From assembly GCF_013155395.1 (NCBI RefSeq), contig NZ_JABJWC010000012.1, forward strand, positions 1-64,000: 64,000 nt of DNA, given 5' to 3'. Positions 36,390-45,616 of this stretch are shown piece after piece. The stretch comes from Komagataeibacter melomenusus (GTDB taxonomy: Bacteria; Pseudomonadota; Alphaproteobacteria; Acetobacterales; Acetobacteraceae). The notes below the pieces were generated by a model, which saw nothing but the letters and a program-made list of their open reading frames with translations, was not told where the DNA came from and searched no databases. How positions within the stretch are numbered: position 1 is the stretch's first letter; each line of letters opens with the position of its first letter. Position numbers and translations under genes: made by a program.

Positions 36390-38048
36390 ATGGAACCGGA
36401 CCGGAGCATGCGGGGGCGGCTGCGCGATATTGTGGCCGGGCTTTCCCTGGCATCGATGAACATTCCGCAGGTGCTGGGCTATACCCGCATTGCCCGGATG
36501 CCTGCGGTAACCGGCCTGTACACGGTGCTGCTGCCACTCATCGCCTTTGCGGGGTTCGGGGCCTCGCGCCATCTGGTGGTGGCAGCCGATTCCGCCACGG
36601 CGGCGATTTTCTCCAGCGCGCTCGGGCGCATGGCCGTGCCGGGCAGCGCGCATTACATGGCGCTGGTCAGCATGGTGGCCCTGCTCAGTGCAGGGTTCCT
36701 GCTCGTCGCGCGACTGTTCCGCCTTGGCTTTCTGGCCGATTTCCTCTCCCGCACCGTGCTGGTGGGGTTCATGGCCGGTGTGGGCGTGCAGGTGGCGCTG
36801 GCCATGACGCGCGACATGCTGGGCATAGACGTCACCGCCCATAACACCGTGCTGCAACTGTTCCAGACAGTAACGCGCCTGCCACGGCTCAACGGGCCGA
36901 CACTGCTGCTGTCGGTGGGCATTGTCGCGGTCATCATGACAGGCGAGCGGCTGGCCCCGCGCCTGCCGCTGCCGCTGGTCACCGTGGTGGGGTCGATCAT
37001 CGCCAGCATGGCATTCGATCTGGCGGGGCATGGCATTGCCACCATCGGCCCGATTGAAAGCGGCCTGCCCCGCCTGCGCCTGCCCGATGTTTCATGGAAT
37101 GAAATGCTGGCCCTGCTGCCGGTCACCACATCATGCGTGTTTGTCATCATTGCGCAGAGTGCTGCCACATCACGCGCCTTTGCCCAGCGCTTTCATGATC
37201 CGGTCAATGACAATGCCGATATTCTCGGCCTTGCCGCTGCCAATGCCGCCGCCGGGCTGAGTGGCACCTTCAGCGTCAATGGCAGCCCGACCCAGACCGC
37301 CATGGCCGTGCAGGCAGGCGCGCGCACGCAACTGGCGCAACTGACCTTTGCTGGCGTGACCATGATCGTGCTGCTGTTCCTGACCGGCCCGCTGCAATAC
37401 CTGCCGCGCTGCGTGCTGGCCTCGATCGTCTTTACGGTCGCCATCGGCATGGTCAATGGACGCGCCATGCTGGCCATCTACCGCGAGAGCCCGGGCGAGT
37501 GCGGGCTGGCCCTTGCCACGGCGGCGGCCGTTGTGAGCATCGGCGTGGAACAGGGCATATTCCTGGCCATAGCCCTCTCGCTGTTCCGCCACGTGCGGCA
37601 CAGCTACGAACCCCATACCATGCTGCTGTGTTATGATACGCATTCCGGCCTGCTTGAGCCGCAACCCGTCTCGACCGGGGTGCAGACCGCGCCGGGCGTG
37701 CTGCTCTACCGGTTCTGCGCAGACCTGTTCTATGCCAATTCGATGCGCTTTGTCAGCGACATCCGCTCCCTCGTGGCCCCGGCACGCACGCAGCCTGACT
37801 GCATCGTGGTCGATGCCAGCGCGATCACCGATATCGACTTTTCGGCTGCCAGTGACCTGCGCGACCTGTTTACCGGCCTCAGGCAGCAGGGGGTCAGGAT
37901 CATATTCGGGCGGGTCACGCCCTACCTCCGCGCTGATATGGACCGCCATCGCATCACGCCGGTTATCGGGGCGGAGAACATTCATGCGCAGTTGCACACG
38001 GCCATGGCGGCAGCGCAGCGTATCGTGAACATGCCCCCACCCGCCTGA
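36390..38048 (+). CDS. SulP-family anion transporter with STAS domain
   Basis: A 552-residue transporter. Some ten to twelve hydrophobic segments span residues 10-410, beginning with GLSLASMNIPQVLGYTRIA, the SulP signature. A cytoplasmic STAS domain follows (about 430-545) with VVDASAITDIDFSAASDL. SulP proteins carry sulfate, bicarbonate or other anions. The start is uncertain: ATG 36390 is used, with GTG 36387 just before it. Confidence 0.88.
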   Translation: MEPDRSMRGRLRDIVAGLSLASMNIPQVLGYTRIARMPAVTGLYTVLLPLIAFAGFGASRHLVVAADSATAAIFSSALGRMAVPGSAHYMALVSMVALLSAGFLLVARLFRLGFLADFLSRTVLVGFMAGVGVQVALAMTRDMLGIDVTAHNTVLQLFQTVTRLPRLNGPTLLLSVGIVAVIMTGERLAPRLPLPLVTVVGSIIASMAFDLAGHGIATIGPIESGLPRLRLPDVSWNEMLALLPVTTSCVFVIIAQSAATSRAFAQRFHDPVNDNADILGLAAANAAAGLSGTFSVNGSPTQTAMAVQAGARTQLAQLTFAGVTMIVLLFLTGPLQYLPRCVLASIVFTVAIGMVNGRAMLAIYRESPGECGLALATAAAVVSIGVEQGIFLAIALSLFRHVRHSYEPHTMLLCYDTHSGLLEPQPVSTGVQTAPGVLLYRFCADLFYANSMRFVSDIRSLVAPARTQPDCIVVDASAITDIDFSAASDLRDLFTGLRQQGVRIIFGRVTPYLRADMDRHRITPVIGAENIHAQLHTAMAAAQRIVNMPPPA

Positions 38049-38063
38049 TCCCCTCCCGTATCT

Positions 38064-38080
38064 GCCCGGCCAGACCGGGC
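38064..38080. terminator. Hairpin between SulP and GntR genes
   Basis: GCCCGG (38064-38069) pairs with CCGGGC (38075-38080) around a 5-base loop, between two convergent genes. There is no clear T-run, so termination strength is uncertain. Confidence 0.45.
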
Positions 38081-38114
38081 GGCGCGCGGCTTGACCGCGT
38101 TACGGTGCCCGCCC

Positions 38115-38801
38115 TCAGTCCTTCAGGGGCTGGAGGATCTGGCTCAGTATGGTCGTGGTGGCTGGCTCGCGATGGAAGTCAAGGCAGCTTTCAATCCCTT
38201 CCAGATGGTGCGCCATAAGGGCGGAGGCCTCGGCATAATCATGCGCCAGAAGCAGTTCGAGCAGGTCGTGATGGTCGGAAGACAGGCAGCACGTCGTGTT
38301 CTGCCGCTCATACATGGTAATGATGAGCGACATGCGCAGGATCAGTTCGCCGGTAATGCTTTTCAGCACCTTGTTACCGAGTTCCTCGATCAGCGTCAGA
38401 TGGAACTGGCCGGAGAGATAGATCATGGCAATCGCGTCATGTGCCGCATGCGCCTGCGCTTCCTGCGCCATGATCTGGCGCAGTCGCCCGGCCCCCTGCG
38501 CGGATAGCTTGCGGTAGGGCCGCGCGAGCAGGCTGACTTCAATCAGGCGGCGGCTGGCCAGCACGTCACGCGCTTCCTGCGGGGAAGGACGACTGACAAA
38601 GGCCCCCCGCCCCGGCTCGAGCGTGACGATGTGCGAGCGCGACAGCAAAAGCAGCACCCGGCGGATCTTGGCGCGGTTGGAGCGAAAGATCTGGGCGAGT
38701 TCCTCCTCGGGCAGCTTGCTGCCAGGTGCCAGCTTGCGCTCCAGGACCGCCTTGCACAAGGCATCAGCAATGCGCGCTTCTTCCTTGGCGGATGATCCCA
38801 T
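38115..38801 (-). CDS. GntR-family (FCD) transcriptional regulator
   Basis: A 228-residue regulator. A winged helix-turn-helix lies near residues 10-75 (LPEEELAQIFRSNRAKIRRVL), followed by a helical FCD ligand-binding domain with conserved His residues (FHLTLIE, DHHDLLE). It is transcribed divergently from the racemase-like gene. A TTGT-N2-ACAA palindrome in the gap, repeated before the downstream receptor gene, is its likely operator. The ATG at 38801 follows GGAG. Confidence 0.9.
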   Translation of the reverse strand: MGSSAKEEARIADALCKAVLERKLAPGSKLPEEELAQIFRSNRAKIRRVLLLLSRSHIVTLEPGRGAFVSRPSPQEARDVLASRRLIEVSLLARPYRKLSAQGAGRLRQIMAQEAQAHAAHDAIAMIYLSGQFHLTLIEELGNKVLKSITGELILRMSLIITMYERQNTTCCLSSDHHDLLELLLAHDYAEASALMAHHLEGIESCLDFHREPATTTILSQILQPLKD

Positions 38802-38878
38802 GGCCCGTGTCTCCCCTCCCCTTTCGCTGAAACGCATTTCTGTTGGGGCAGTCTGACGCTTCCGTCAAGAGGCTTGAT

Positions 38879-38890
38879 ATTGTAAACAAT
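38879..38890. promoter_or_regulatory. Predicted GntR operator 1
   Basis: ATTGTAAACAAT is a 12-bp dyad with arms ATTGT and ACAAT. It ends five bases before the TTGACG -35 box of the racemase promoter. The form TTGT-N2-ACAA is typical for FCD-type GntR regulators. Confidence 0.6.
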
Positions 38891-38895
38891 AATGG

Positions 38896-38923
38896 TTGAC
38901 GAAACACGTTTCCAAATCATACT
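38896..38923 (+). promoter_or_regulatory. Sigma-70-like promoter of the racemase gene
   Basis: TTGACG at 38896-38901 and CATACT at 38918-38923 are spaced by 16 bases. The predicted GntR operator abuts the -35 box. Confidence 0.5.
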
Positions 38924-38959
38924 GACTGACAAAGGTCACTGATATGGCCAACCTTAATC

Positions 38960-39733
38960 ATGATTGGATGCCCGCCCGTGTCGCGCCTGCTGCTTATCAA
39001 TCCCAATACCGATACGGACATGACGCACCGCATGGTGGTCCATGCCCGGGCCCAGTTTGCCGGTGCTATCGCGATTGAGGCGGTTACCGCCCGGTTCGGG
39101 GCGCGCTACCTGACCAACCGCGTTTCCGTTACGATTGCTGGCCATGCAGTGCTTGATGCGCTGGCATGCGCGCGCGGCCCGTTTGATGGCGTGCTGGTGG
39201 CCTGTTTTGGCGACCCGGGGCGCGAGGCGCTGGCCAGCCTCTGCCCGGTGCCGGTTGCGGGCATGGCGCAGGCTTCCCTTGCACGGGCGGCACGGCTGCC
39301 GGGGCGCTTCTCCATCGTGACCGGCGGCCCTGAATGGAAACCCATGCTCGTCGAGCTGGTGCAGGCCATGGGATTGAGCGCACGGCTGGCATCCATCCGC
39401 ATCCTGCCGGCAGCGGGCAATGTTCTGGCACAGGGGGGCGCTGCCGCATGCCGCGAGATCGCGCGGGCCTGCAATGAAGCGGTGCAGGAGGACGGCGCCG
39501 CCCGCGTGGTGCTGGGCGGCGCAGGGCTTGCAGGCTTTGCCGCGCGGATTGCGCCAGATGTCGCAGCCCCGGTCATGTGTTCCCTGCATGAAAGCCTGAG
39601 CGAAGTCCTTGACCTGCTATCGCGCCCCGCCCCCTCCATGCGGCACCGGGACAGCATGGAAACGGTGGGCCTGTCCCCCGAACTGCAACGTTATCTGGCC
39701 TCTGGCGCGCCTGCCTGCACTTACCAGGATTGA
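38960..39733 (+). CDS. Asp/Glu/hydantoin racemase-like protein lacking one catalytic cysteine
   Basis: A 257-residue member of the Asp/Glu/hydantoin racemase family. The N-terminal LLLINPNTDTDMT motif and first catalytic cysteine (C82 in ACFGDPG) are intact. The second, normally in LGCAG, is replaced by glycine (G187 in VLGGAGLAG). Standard two-base racemisation would therefore be impaired; the protein could be a decarboxylase-like or isomerase-like variant. The ATG at 38960 has no clear ribosome binding site and GTG 38978 is an alternative. It stands between the GntR gene and a TonB receptor. Confidence 0.78.
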   Translation: MIGCPPVSRLLLINPNTDTDMTHRMVVHARAQFAGAIAIEAVTARFGARYLTNRVSVTIAGHAVLDALACARGPFDGVLVACFGDPGREALASLCPVPVAGMAQASLARAARLPGRFSIVTGGPEWKPMLVELVQAMGLSARLASIRILPAAGNVLAQGGAAACREIARACNEAVQEDGAARVVLGGAGLAGFAARIAPDVAAPVMCSLHESLSEVLDLLSRPAPSMRHRDSMETVGLSPELQRYLASGAPACTYQD

Positions 39734-39741
39734 AATCCATT

Positions 39742-39753
39742 TTTGTAAACAAT
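39742..39753. promoter_or_regulatory. Predicted GntR operator 2
   Basis: TTTGTAAACAAT repeats 11 of 12 bases of operator 1 and again ends five bases before a -35 box (TTGACA). Confidence 0.6.
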
Positions 39754-39758
39754 ATGCG

Positions 39759-39785
39759 TTGACACGTATTTTAAACCGATATTAT
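39759..39785 (+). promoter_or_regulatory. Sigma-70-like promoter of the TonB receptor gene
   Basis: A perfect TTGACA at 39759-39764 and TATTAT at 39780-39785, 15 bases apart, lie directly downstream of operator 2. Confidence 0.5.
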
Positions 39786-39877
39786 CCTCCATCCGTAACG
39801 AGAGACATTGCTCTCAAGTCTCATTCCATGCCGTGATCCCGGCCTGCCCGGCGGGATAAAGAATAAGGACACCGGCA

Positions 39878-42361
39878 ATGTACCTTGACGGAAAAAGCCA
39901 GACCGGATCGCATCCCTCCAGGCAAACCGTGCCGCTGCTCCGTTTTTCCGTTCAGGCGCCGGGCCATCGGTTCTTTCTGGCGCTGACAACCGCGCTCGTG
40001 CTCACGGCGCCACGCGGGGCGGCCCTGGCGCGCACGGTATCGGCCCATAATACGCATGCTCACGATACCCACCCCGCCACGACGGAGCCACAGGGCATAA
40101 AAGCGACAGGCGGGGCCGAGCAGATCCGGGTGGGGGCCAGCGTTGTCCATTCACCCGATGGCGTGACCGGGCGCGCGCCCGGTGGCGGCCTGATCCAGAA
40201 ACAGACCGCCCCCAAGGCCCGCAGTACCGTCACCCCCGACTACATCATGAAGCAGTCGCCCGCGCAGAACGCCTATAATGCCGTCAAGCTGCTGCCGGGC
40301 ATCGTGGTGGCCAATACCGATCCTGCCGGCCACGAAAAATCCGCCCTGAGCATGCGTGGCCTGACACAGGACCAGATTGCCAATGTGTGGGAAGGCATGC
40401 CGCTGAGCAGTATCGGTGGCTACAACCTTGACGTGGCATGGGTGACCGATAGCGAGAATATCGGCAGCGTTTCGGTGCAGCCCGGTTCATCCAACCTCGA
40501 TACGCCCGCCATCAACGGCTCGGGTGGCATGTTCGAGTTCAAGAGCCGCGATCCCTCCAAGAAATTCGGCGGGCTGGGCGATGTGGGCGTGGGCAACCGC
40601 GACTATACCCGCCAGTTCCTGCGCGTGGATACGGGCGAATGGGGCAAGACGGGCATCCGCTCCTACATCTCGTTCTCCAACCAGCATGACACGTTCTATC
40701 ATGGCCCCGGCCAGGAAGACTTCAAGCATATCGACTTCAAGATCCTCAAGGAATGGGGCGACGGCAACCGGGTCTCGCTGGTTGGTGGCTTCACGCGCGG
40801 CATTATCGGCAACGAGCCCTACTGGGACATGACCATGGCCAGCTGGAAGCAGAAGGGGCTGAAGAACGAACTTGCCGGTTCCTACAACCTCAATGATGCT
40901 GCCGGCGGCACCGATTACTGGAAGCTGAACTGGCTGCATTCCAAGACCTTCAACATCGCCGCCCCCTCGCACTTCAATTTCGGGCGGCTGGGGCTGGATG
41001 TCACCCCTTACATCGCCGCCAACCAGAAGGTTTACGGCTCCGGCTTCGAGCTGAATGACCAGGTGTACAATGGCTATGGCAGCAGCCCGCAATCCATTGT
41101 CATTCCCGGCCAGCAGGCGGGCCAGTCCTACGGCGTGGCCGAGCAGTACAGCAGCCTGAACGAGATGCGCGGCGGCGTGAACGCCAAGCTGAGCTACAAG
41201 GTCGGCAACCACCATATCTATCTGGGTTACTGGTTCGATTACGATAATTCGACCAACCTTGTGGGCTATACCGGAGTCAGCAGCGCGGGCGACCCGGCAA
41301 CATCATGGGGGCGGGCGCGCAACTCGCTGCGACTGGGCAACGGGCAGGTTTTCTATTCCCAGAACTACAGCGACATTTCCACCGTCAACGGCATCTATGC
41401 GGGCGATACGGTCACGCTGCTCAACGGGCGGCTGGTGCTTGATGGCGGCATGCGCGTGACCATGATCCACCGTGACGGCACCGACAACATTCCCGGCCTG
41501 CAGCGCAAGGTCAGCGCCAACGAGTTCATGCCGCTGCCCACGCTTGGCGGCCACTTTCAGCTGAACAAATACGTGCAGATCTTCGGTGGGGTCTCGACCG
41601 GCGCCAAGGCGCCGCCTGACAGCGCCATGATCACCACCATCAACCCCAATACCGGGCAGATCGCCAATCAGGGCCAGACCCATATCCATGATGAATATAA
41701 TATTACCGAAGAAGTCGGCATGCGCTACACCGGCAAATACATCATCGGGTCCTTCACGTATTTCCATTACAACCTGTCGCATCATCAGGTTTCCACCTCC
41801 ATGTTCCTCGGCAACGAGGCCATCGGGCAGGTGATCGACGCAGGCAACCAGACAACCAACGGGTTTGACGCGGAAATCGGCACCCGCCCCATCCACCATT
41901 TCCGCCCCTATGCCTCCATGCAGTACCTGCATTCCACCATCGACAACAATATCCAGGGCCTGCCCACCAAGGGCAAGATGGCCGTCGATACGCCCACATG
42001 GGCCGCCTCGCTCGGGGTGGACTGGGACAATGGCATCTTCTTCTGGAATTATGGGCTGAATTACTTCTCCAAACAGTATTCAACCTTCATGAACCAGGAA
42101 GCGCTGCCATCACTGTACACCATGAATGCAACAGTGGGCGCGCGCCTGCCGCGCAACAGCCTGGTCGGGCGTGGGCTGAGCTTTCTCAAAAGCCCGGAAG
42201 TCATGCTGTGGGTCAACAACATGATCGACACCCATGCCTATTCCGCCATCAACAGCGTCAGCCTGACCAATACCACCATCGGCAAGATCCAGGGCACGGC
42301 GCCGACCTACAATACGCTGGGACGTTTCTCCGCCGTGGTGACCTTCCGGGCCGGGTTCTGA
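39878..42361 (+). CDS. TonB-dependent outer-membrane receptor
   Basis: An 827-residue receptor. A signal peptide (hydrophobic core about 32-48) precedes a His-rich segment, a plug domain with ALSMRGLTQDQIANVWEGMP, and a barrel ending in VVTFRAGF. A motif shared with the receptor at 61297-63762, GVTGRAPGGGLIQKQTAPKARS, marks the two as paralogues. It lies downstream of the GntR operator and upstream of an NCS1 permease, so it probably imports the same compound across the outer membrane. AAGGA precedes the ATG. Confidence 0.88.
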   Translation: MYLDGKSQTGSHPSRQTVPLLRFSVQAPGHRFFLALTTALVLTAPRGAALARTVSAHNTHAHDTHPATTEPQGIKATGGAEQIRVGASVVHSPDGVTGRAPGGGLIQKQTAPKARSTVTPDYIMKQSPAQNAYNAVKLLPGIVVANTDPAGHEKSALSMRGLTQDQIANVWEGMPLSSIGGYNLDVAWVTDSENIGSVSVQPGSSNLDTPAINGSGGMFEFKSRDPSKKFGGLGDVGVGNRDYTRQFLRVDTGEWGKTGIRSYISFSNQHDTFYHGPGQEDFKHIDFKILKEWGDGNRVSLVGGFTRGIIGNEPYWDMTMASWKQKGLKNELAGSYNLNDAAGGTDYWKLNWLHSKTFNIAAPSHFNFGRLGLDVTPYIAANQKVYGSGFELNDQVYNGYGSSPQSIVIPGQQAGQSYGVAEQYSSLNEMRGGVNAKLSYKVGNHHIYLGYWFDYDNSTNLVGYTGVSSAGDPATSWGRARNSLRLGNGQVFYSQNYSDISTVNGIYAGDTVTLLNGRLVLDGGMRVTMIHRDGTDNIPGLQRKVSANEFMPLPTLGGHFQLNKYVQIFGGVSTGAKAPPDSAMITTINPNTGQIANQGQTHIHDEYNITEEVGMRYTGKYIIGSFTYFHYNLSHHQVSTSMFLGNEAIGQVIDAGNQTTNGFDAEIGTRPIHHFRPYASMQYLHSTIDNNIQGLPTKGKMAVDTPTWAASLGVDWDNGIFFWNYGLNYFSKQYSTFMNQEALPSLYTMNATVGARLPRNSLVGRGLSFLKSPEVMLWVNNMIDTHAYSAINSVSLTNTTIGKIQGTAPTYNTLGRFSAVVTFRAGF

Positions 42362-42450
42362 GCGGGCAACATGCCAATGCGATACGTAAGCGGGCATGAC
42401 CTTCACACACTCGCCACGGCCGGGCATAGTGGCCTGCAAGGGGGCTGTGC

Positions 42451-43959
42451 ATGAACAGGCAGGCACGACCGGAGGCTGTTCCATCTTCTTCAGCCATGCA
42501 GCACGGCGCGCAGGATGACAGGTTGCGCAACAGCGATCTGCTCCCTGCGGCAAAGCAGGACTGGAACTGGTACGATTACCTGTCTTTCTGGATGTCGGAC
42601 GTGCATAGCGTTGGCGGCTATGTCACGGCAGGCAACCTCTTTACCCTCGGCCTGCCTTCGGGGCTGGTTTTTGCCGCCCTGCTGGGCGGCGTACTGATCG
42701 TCAACGCCCTGTGCAACCTTGTGGCAGTGCCCAGCCAGCGCACGGGCACGCCGTTTCCGGTTGTGTGCCGCATGTCCTTTGGCGTGCTTGGCGCCAATAT
42801 TCCCGCACTGATACGCGGCGTGATTGCCGTATGCTGGTACGGCATACAGACATGGCTGGCATCGAACGCACTCGTTGTGCTGACCCTGCGCCTTGCCCCC
42901 GGCCTGACGCCCTGGGCCGAGGTCAGGCTGCACGGCGTGCTGGGGCTTTCAGCCGTGGGTTGGGGCGCGTTTGCGCTGTTATGGCTGATGCAGGCCGCCA
43001 TTTTCTGGCGGGGTATCGAGACAATCCGCCGGTTTATCGAACTGGCGGGCCCGGCTGTCTATGCGGTCATGATCGCGCTGGACCTGTATCTGCTCCAGCA
43101 TGTGGGGTGGAGACACTTTTCTTTGCAGATTACCGGGGCTGCGGCTCCCCTGCACGGGGGGGCGCTGGTCTGGGCCAGCGTGAATGCCGTGGCACTTGTG
43201 GTCTCCTATTTTTCCGGCCCCATGCTTAATTTTGGTGATTTCGCCCGCTATGGGCGCAGTGCGGCGGATATCCGGCGGGGCAATTTCTGGGGGTTGCCGT
43301 TCAATTTCATCGGGTTTTCGGCCCTGACAATCTGCACCATTGCCCTGACCGCGCCAGCTTTTGGCCATGTCATGATCGATCCGGTGGAAACCGTCGCGCA
43401 TATCGATAGCCTGACGGCGGTCATATTCGGCATGCTGACATTTATCATCGCAACGGCAGGCATCAATATCGTGGCCAATTTTGTCTCGGCCTCGTTCGAT
43501 TTTTCCAATCTCTCGCCCCGGCATATCAGCCTGCGCAGTGGCGGCATGATTGCTGCCGCCGGTTCCATCGCCATCATGCCATGGAAACTGTATGGCAACC
43601 CACATGTCATGCATCTGACACTCGACGTGCTCGCGACGTTCATCGGCCCGTTATTTGGTATTCTTGTCTGTGACTACTATATCGTCCGCCGCCGCGCGGT
43701 TGATGTCGCGGCACTTTATACCACCAGCAGGCAAGGCTGTTACTGGTATCGCAACGGGGTCAACCCGGCAGCCATCCTTGCGCTGCTGATTGCGGTGATG
43801 GCGGGAAGTGCGAGCGTGTTCCTGCCTGCGTTATCGGTCCTGTCTGAATTCGCATGGTTCATCGGATGCCTGACAGGCGGATTATGTTATCTTGCCTTGA
43901 TGAAATCAGGCCATGCCATAAGAGACTGTTTCAAAAGTCTAAACCTCTGGAAAACCTAA
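42451..43959 (+). CDS. NCS1-family permease with a transposon-altered C-terminus
   Basis: A 502-residue permease with about twelve spans and the NCS1 signature KQDWNWYDYLSFWMSDVHSV near residue 37. Its substrates would be nucleobases, hydantoins or allantoin. The last 12 residues are encoded by the left end of the 5-kb transposon. Removing the insertion and one TAA copy restores a natural end, HAI-SPSRQ and a TAG stop, so the native protein would be 495 residues. The change lies past the last span, so transport may survive. GGGGG precedes the ATG. Confidence 0.85.
   Translation: MNRQARPEAVPSSSAMQHGAQDDRLRNSDLLPAAKQDWNWYDYLSFWMSDVHSVGGYVTAGNLFTLGLPSGLVFAALLGGVLIVNALCNLVAVPSQRTGTPFPVVCRMSFGVLGANIPALIRGVIAVCWYGIQTWLASNALVVLTLRLAPGLTPWAEVRLHGVLGLSAVGWGAFALLWLMQAAIFWRGIETIRRFIELAGPAVYAVMIALDLYLLQHVGWRHFSLQITGAAAPLHGGALVWASVNAVALVVSYFSGPMLNFGDFARYGRSAADIRRGNFWGLPFNFIGFSALTICTIALTAPAFGHVMIDPVETVAHIDSLTAVIFGMLTFIIATAGINIVANFVSASFDFSNLSPRHISLRSGGMIAAAGSIAIMPWKLYGNPHVMHLTLDVLATFIGPLFGILVCDYYIVRRRAVDVAALYTTSRQGCYWYRNGVNPAAILALLIAVMAGSASVFLPALSVLSEFAWFIGCLTGGLCYLALMKSGHAIRDCFKSLNLWKT
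43922..43939 (+). repeat. Left terminal inverted repeat of the transposon
   Basis: GAGACTGTTTCAAAAGTC, the exact reverse complement of 48961-48978. It is preceded by the target duplication TAA. Confidence 0.9.
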
Positions 43960-44051
43960 ATTAGTTGCCTTTTGGCCCGCTAAGCTGGCTTTCCAAACCA
44001 CCATATAGAGGATACCCATCTGGTGAAGTGGCAAGGTAAGGAAGGTACAGC

Positions 44052-44501
44052 ATGGGTATTCCAAGCGACCCACTCTTGGACATCATCAGGCGCTCGATAA
44101 TCAACCTTGAATTTATTGAAGCAAATTACGAGACCCGCGCCCTGTATGAAGTCACCCAGCTTGTGAACACGTTTTTGGGTGCGCTCATTCATCCCTTTGA
44201 GAGGTCATCAAAGGGGAAGCAGTTTATTGCATATTTCACTCATAAGCCTGTTCCGATAAACGTATTTTATAAGATCGAAGTCAAAGAAGATTTTTCTTAT
44301 TATGATTTTCTAAAATGTATACGTCATGCGTTGGCACACGGAAATATCAGGTATAACCCTGATAATTTTAAAAGAATACAGTCTGTGGATTTTTGGAACA
44401 AGGAAGACAACAAGAAGACGTTCAGATGCACTATATCATTAAATGATATGAAGCACCTTTTGTTAGATTTTAAAAATTGCATTGAAAAGATTTATAAATA
44501 A
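44052..44501 (+). CDS. HEPN-domain candidate ribonuclease
   Basis: A 149-residue, mostly helical protein. The motif IRHALAHGN (R91, H96) fits the R-x4-H active site of HEPN ribonucleases, in the expected position after a long helix. It resembles small stand-alone HEPN proteins found on mobile elements. No nucleotidyltransferase (MNT) antitoxin gene is adjacent. A strong AAGGAAGG lies before the ATG. It is the first gene inside the left end of the transposon. Its role could be defence or addiction, which is inferred. Confidence 0.65.
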   Translation: MGIPSDPLLDIIRRSIINLEFIEANYETRALYEVTQLVNTFLGALIHPFERSSKGKQFIAYFTHKPVPINVFYKIEVKEDFSYYDFLKCIRHALAHGNIRYNPDNFKRIQSVDFWNKEDNKKTFRCTISLNDMKHLLLDFKNCIEKIYK

Positions 44502-44505
44502 AAAA

Positions 44506-44524
44506 GGGAGAGCAATACTCTCCC
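44506..44524 (-). terminator. Intrinsic terminator of the secreted-protein operon
   Basis: GGGAGAG (44506-44512) pairs with CTCTCCC (44518-44524). On the minus strand it is followed by six T residues, an ideal Rho-independent terminator for the genes at 44534-46131. Confidence 0.85.
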
Positions 44525-44533
44525 CTAAAAAGG

Positions 44534-45616
44534 TTATCGACCACCGAATTGATTTATTAAGCTACCCCACGCAGAATTTGTAATTTCATCCATGGAGAGA
44601 AACCTGATATTTGTGGCGTTAATGCCCGGTTGTACCACCCTCTGTCCGTTTTGAACGACACTAACATTATGAGCTACACCGCTCAGGATGACTGAGCATA
44701 TGCTATTTGTATCAAGAGAGTTTGATGAATACGGATCGCACGTCAGGAGGCGCTGCCTTGTTGGAACGCTTAGGGAACGCGGGTTGAACCAGACTGTTTT
44801 AGCCTGATCACGGCTATCTATGATATTGCAGGAATCCAAGTCGCGGCAATAGATGCTGCCTTTAACATTCACGTTTTTATCTAAAACTTCTGAGCCGTAA
44901 GCAAGAAAGTTTCTTACATCAAGAGCATTATTATATGCTGCCTGCATGGCATTATTTTTCTGTTCTTGCTGCTGTTGCTGCACTTCCGGGTCAATGCGCT
45001 GGGTCCAACCGGGAGCAGGGCCCTTATTGGTTATGCAATCTTGAAAATGCTGCACATACTGGCTAAAATTGGGCCACGAAATATCCATATTCCCGATATC
45101 AACCCATTTTTTCTTTTTTGCAGAAGAAATTAAATTGCCTATTAAACCTCCCGAATTATTATTTTCGCTTGTATCCTTGAGAGACATTTGGATATTTATA
45201 GACTGCTGGCTCATTAACTGAGCTAAAAACGCTCTGGAGTTATCTGGATTCATATCCAACTGATACAGATGGTTTTTGTCATCTTTCAGGTCGTGACCAA
45301 TACCGCCCCATGGTTGATCCTGATATAAGAATTTAAACCTAAAATCAGAATTTACATGTTGAAGGATATTCCTCTGTTCATAAATTCCCATTTCATAATT
45401 AACGGCATATTTCAAAAAGTAATTCGGCGCTTCGCCTCCCTTTGAATATAAAGACAATTGTTCATTGTCATTTGATATAACGCATAAATCTTTCTGCGTC
45501 GATCCAGACGTTAATATCGTTCCGTCCGGATACTTGTAATAAATGCTTCCTGCATGTGCCTGTTGAACAGAATATCCAGCCATTACAGCTAGAAAGCCGC
45601 CTAGAATGCGTCTCAT
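44534..45616 (-). CDS. Secreted protein of unknown function, transposon passenger
   Basis: A 360-residue protein with a clear signal peptide (MRRILGGFLAVMAGYSVQQAHA, cleavage near 22). The mature part is hydrophilic, with a Gln-rich run near 214-222 and several cysteines that could form disulfides. I do not recognise the family. Its ATG overlaps the stop of the upstream 172-residue secreted protein by four bases, so the two form one unit. Low GC marks it as foreign. Confidence 0.7.
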   Translation of the reverse strand: MRRILGGFLAVMAGYSVQQAHAGSIYYKYPDGTILTSGSTQKDLCVISNDNEQLSLYSKGGEAPNYFLKYAVNYEMGIYEQRNILQHVNSDFRFKFLYQDQPWGGIGHDLKDDKNHLYQLDMNPDNSRAFLAQLMSQQSINIQMSLKDTSENNNSGGLIGNLISSAKKKKWVDIGNMDISWPNFSQYVQHFQDCITNKGPAPGWTQRIDPEVQQQQQEQKNNAMQAAYNNALDVRNFLAYGSEVLDKNVNVKGSIYCRDLDSCNIIDSRDQAKTVWFNPRSLSVPTRQRLLTCDPYSSNSLDTNSICSVILSGVAHNVSVVQNGQRVVQPGINATNIRFLSMDEITNSAWGSLINQFGGR

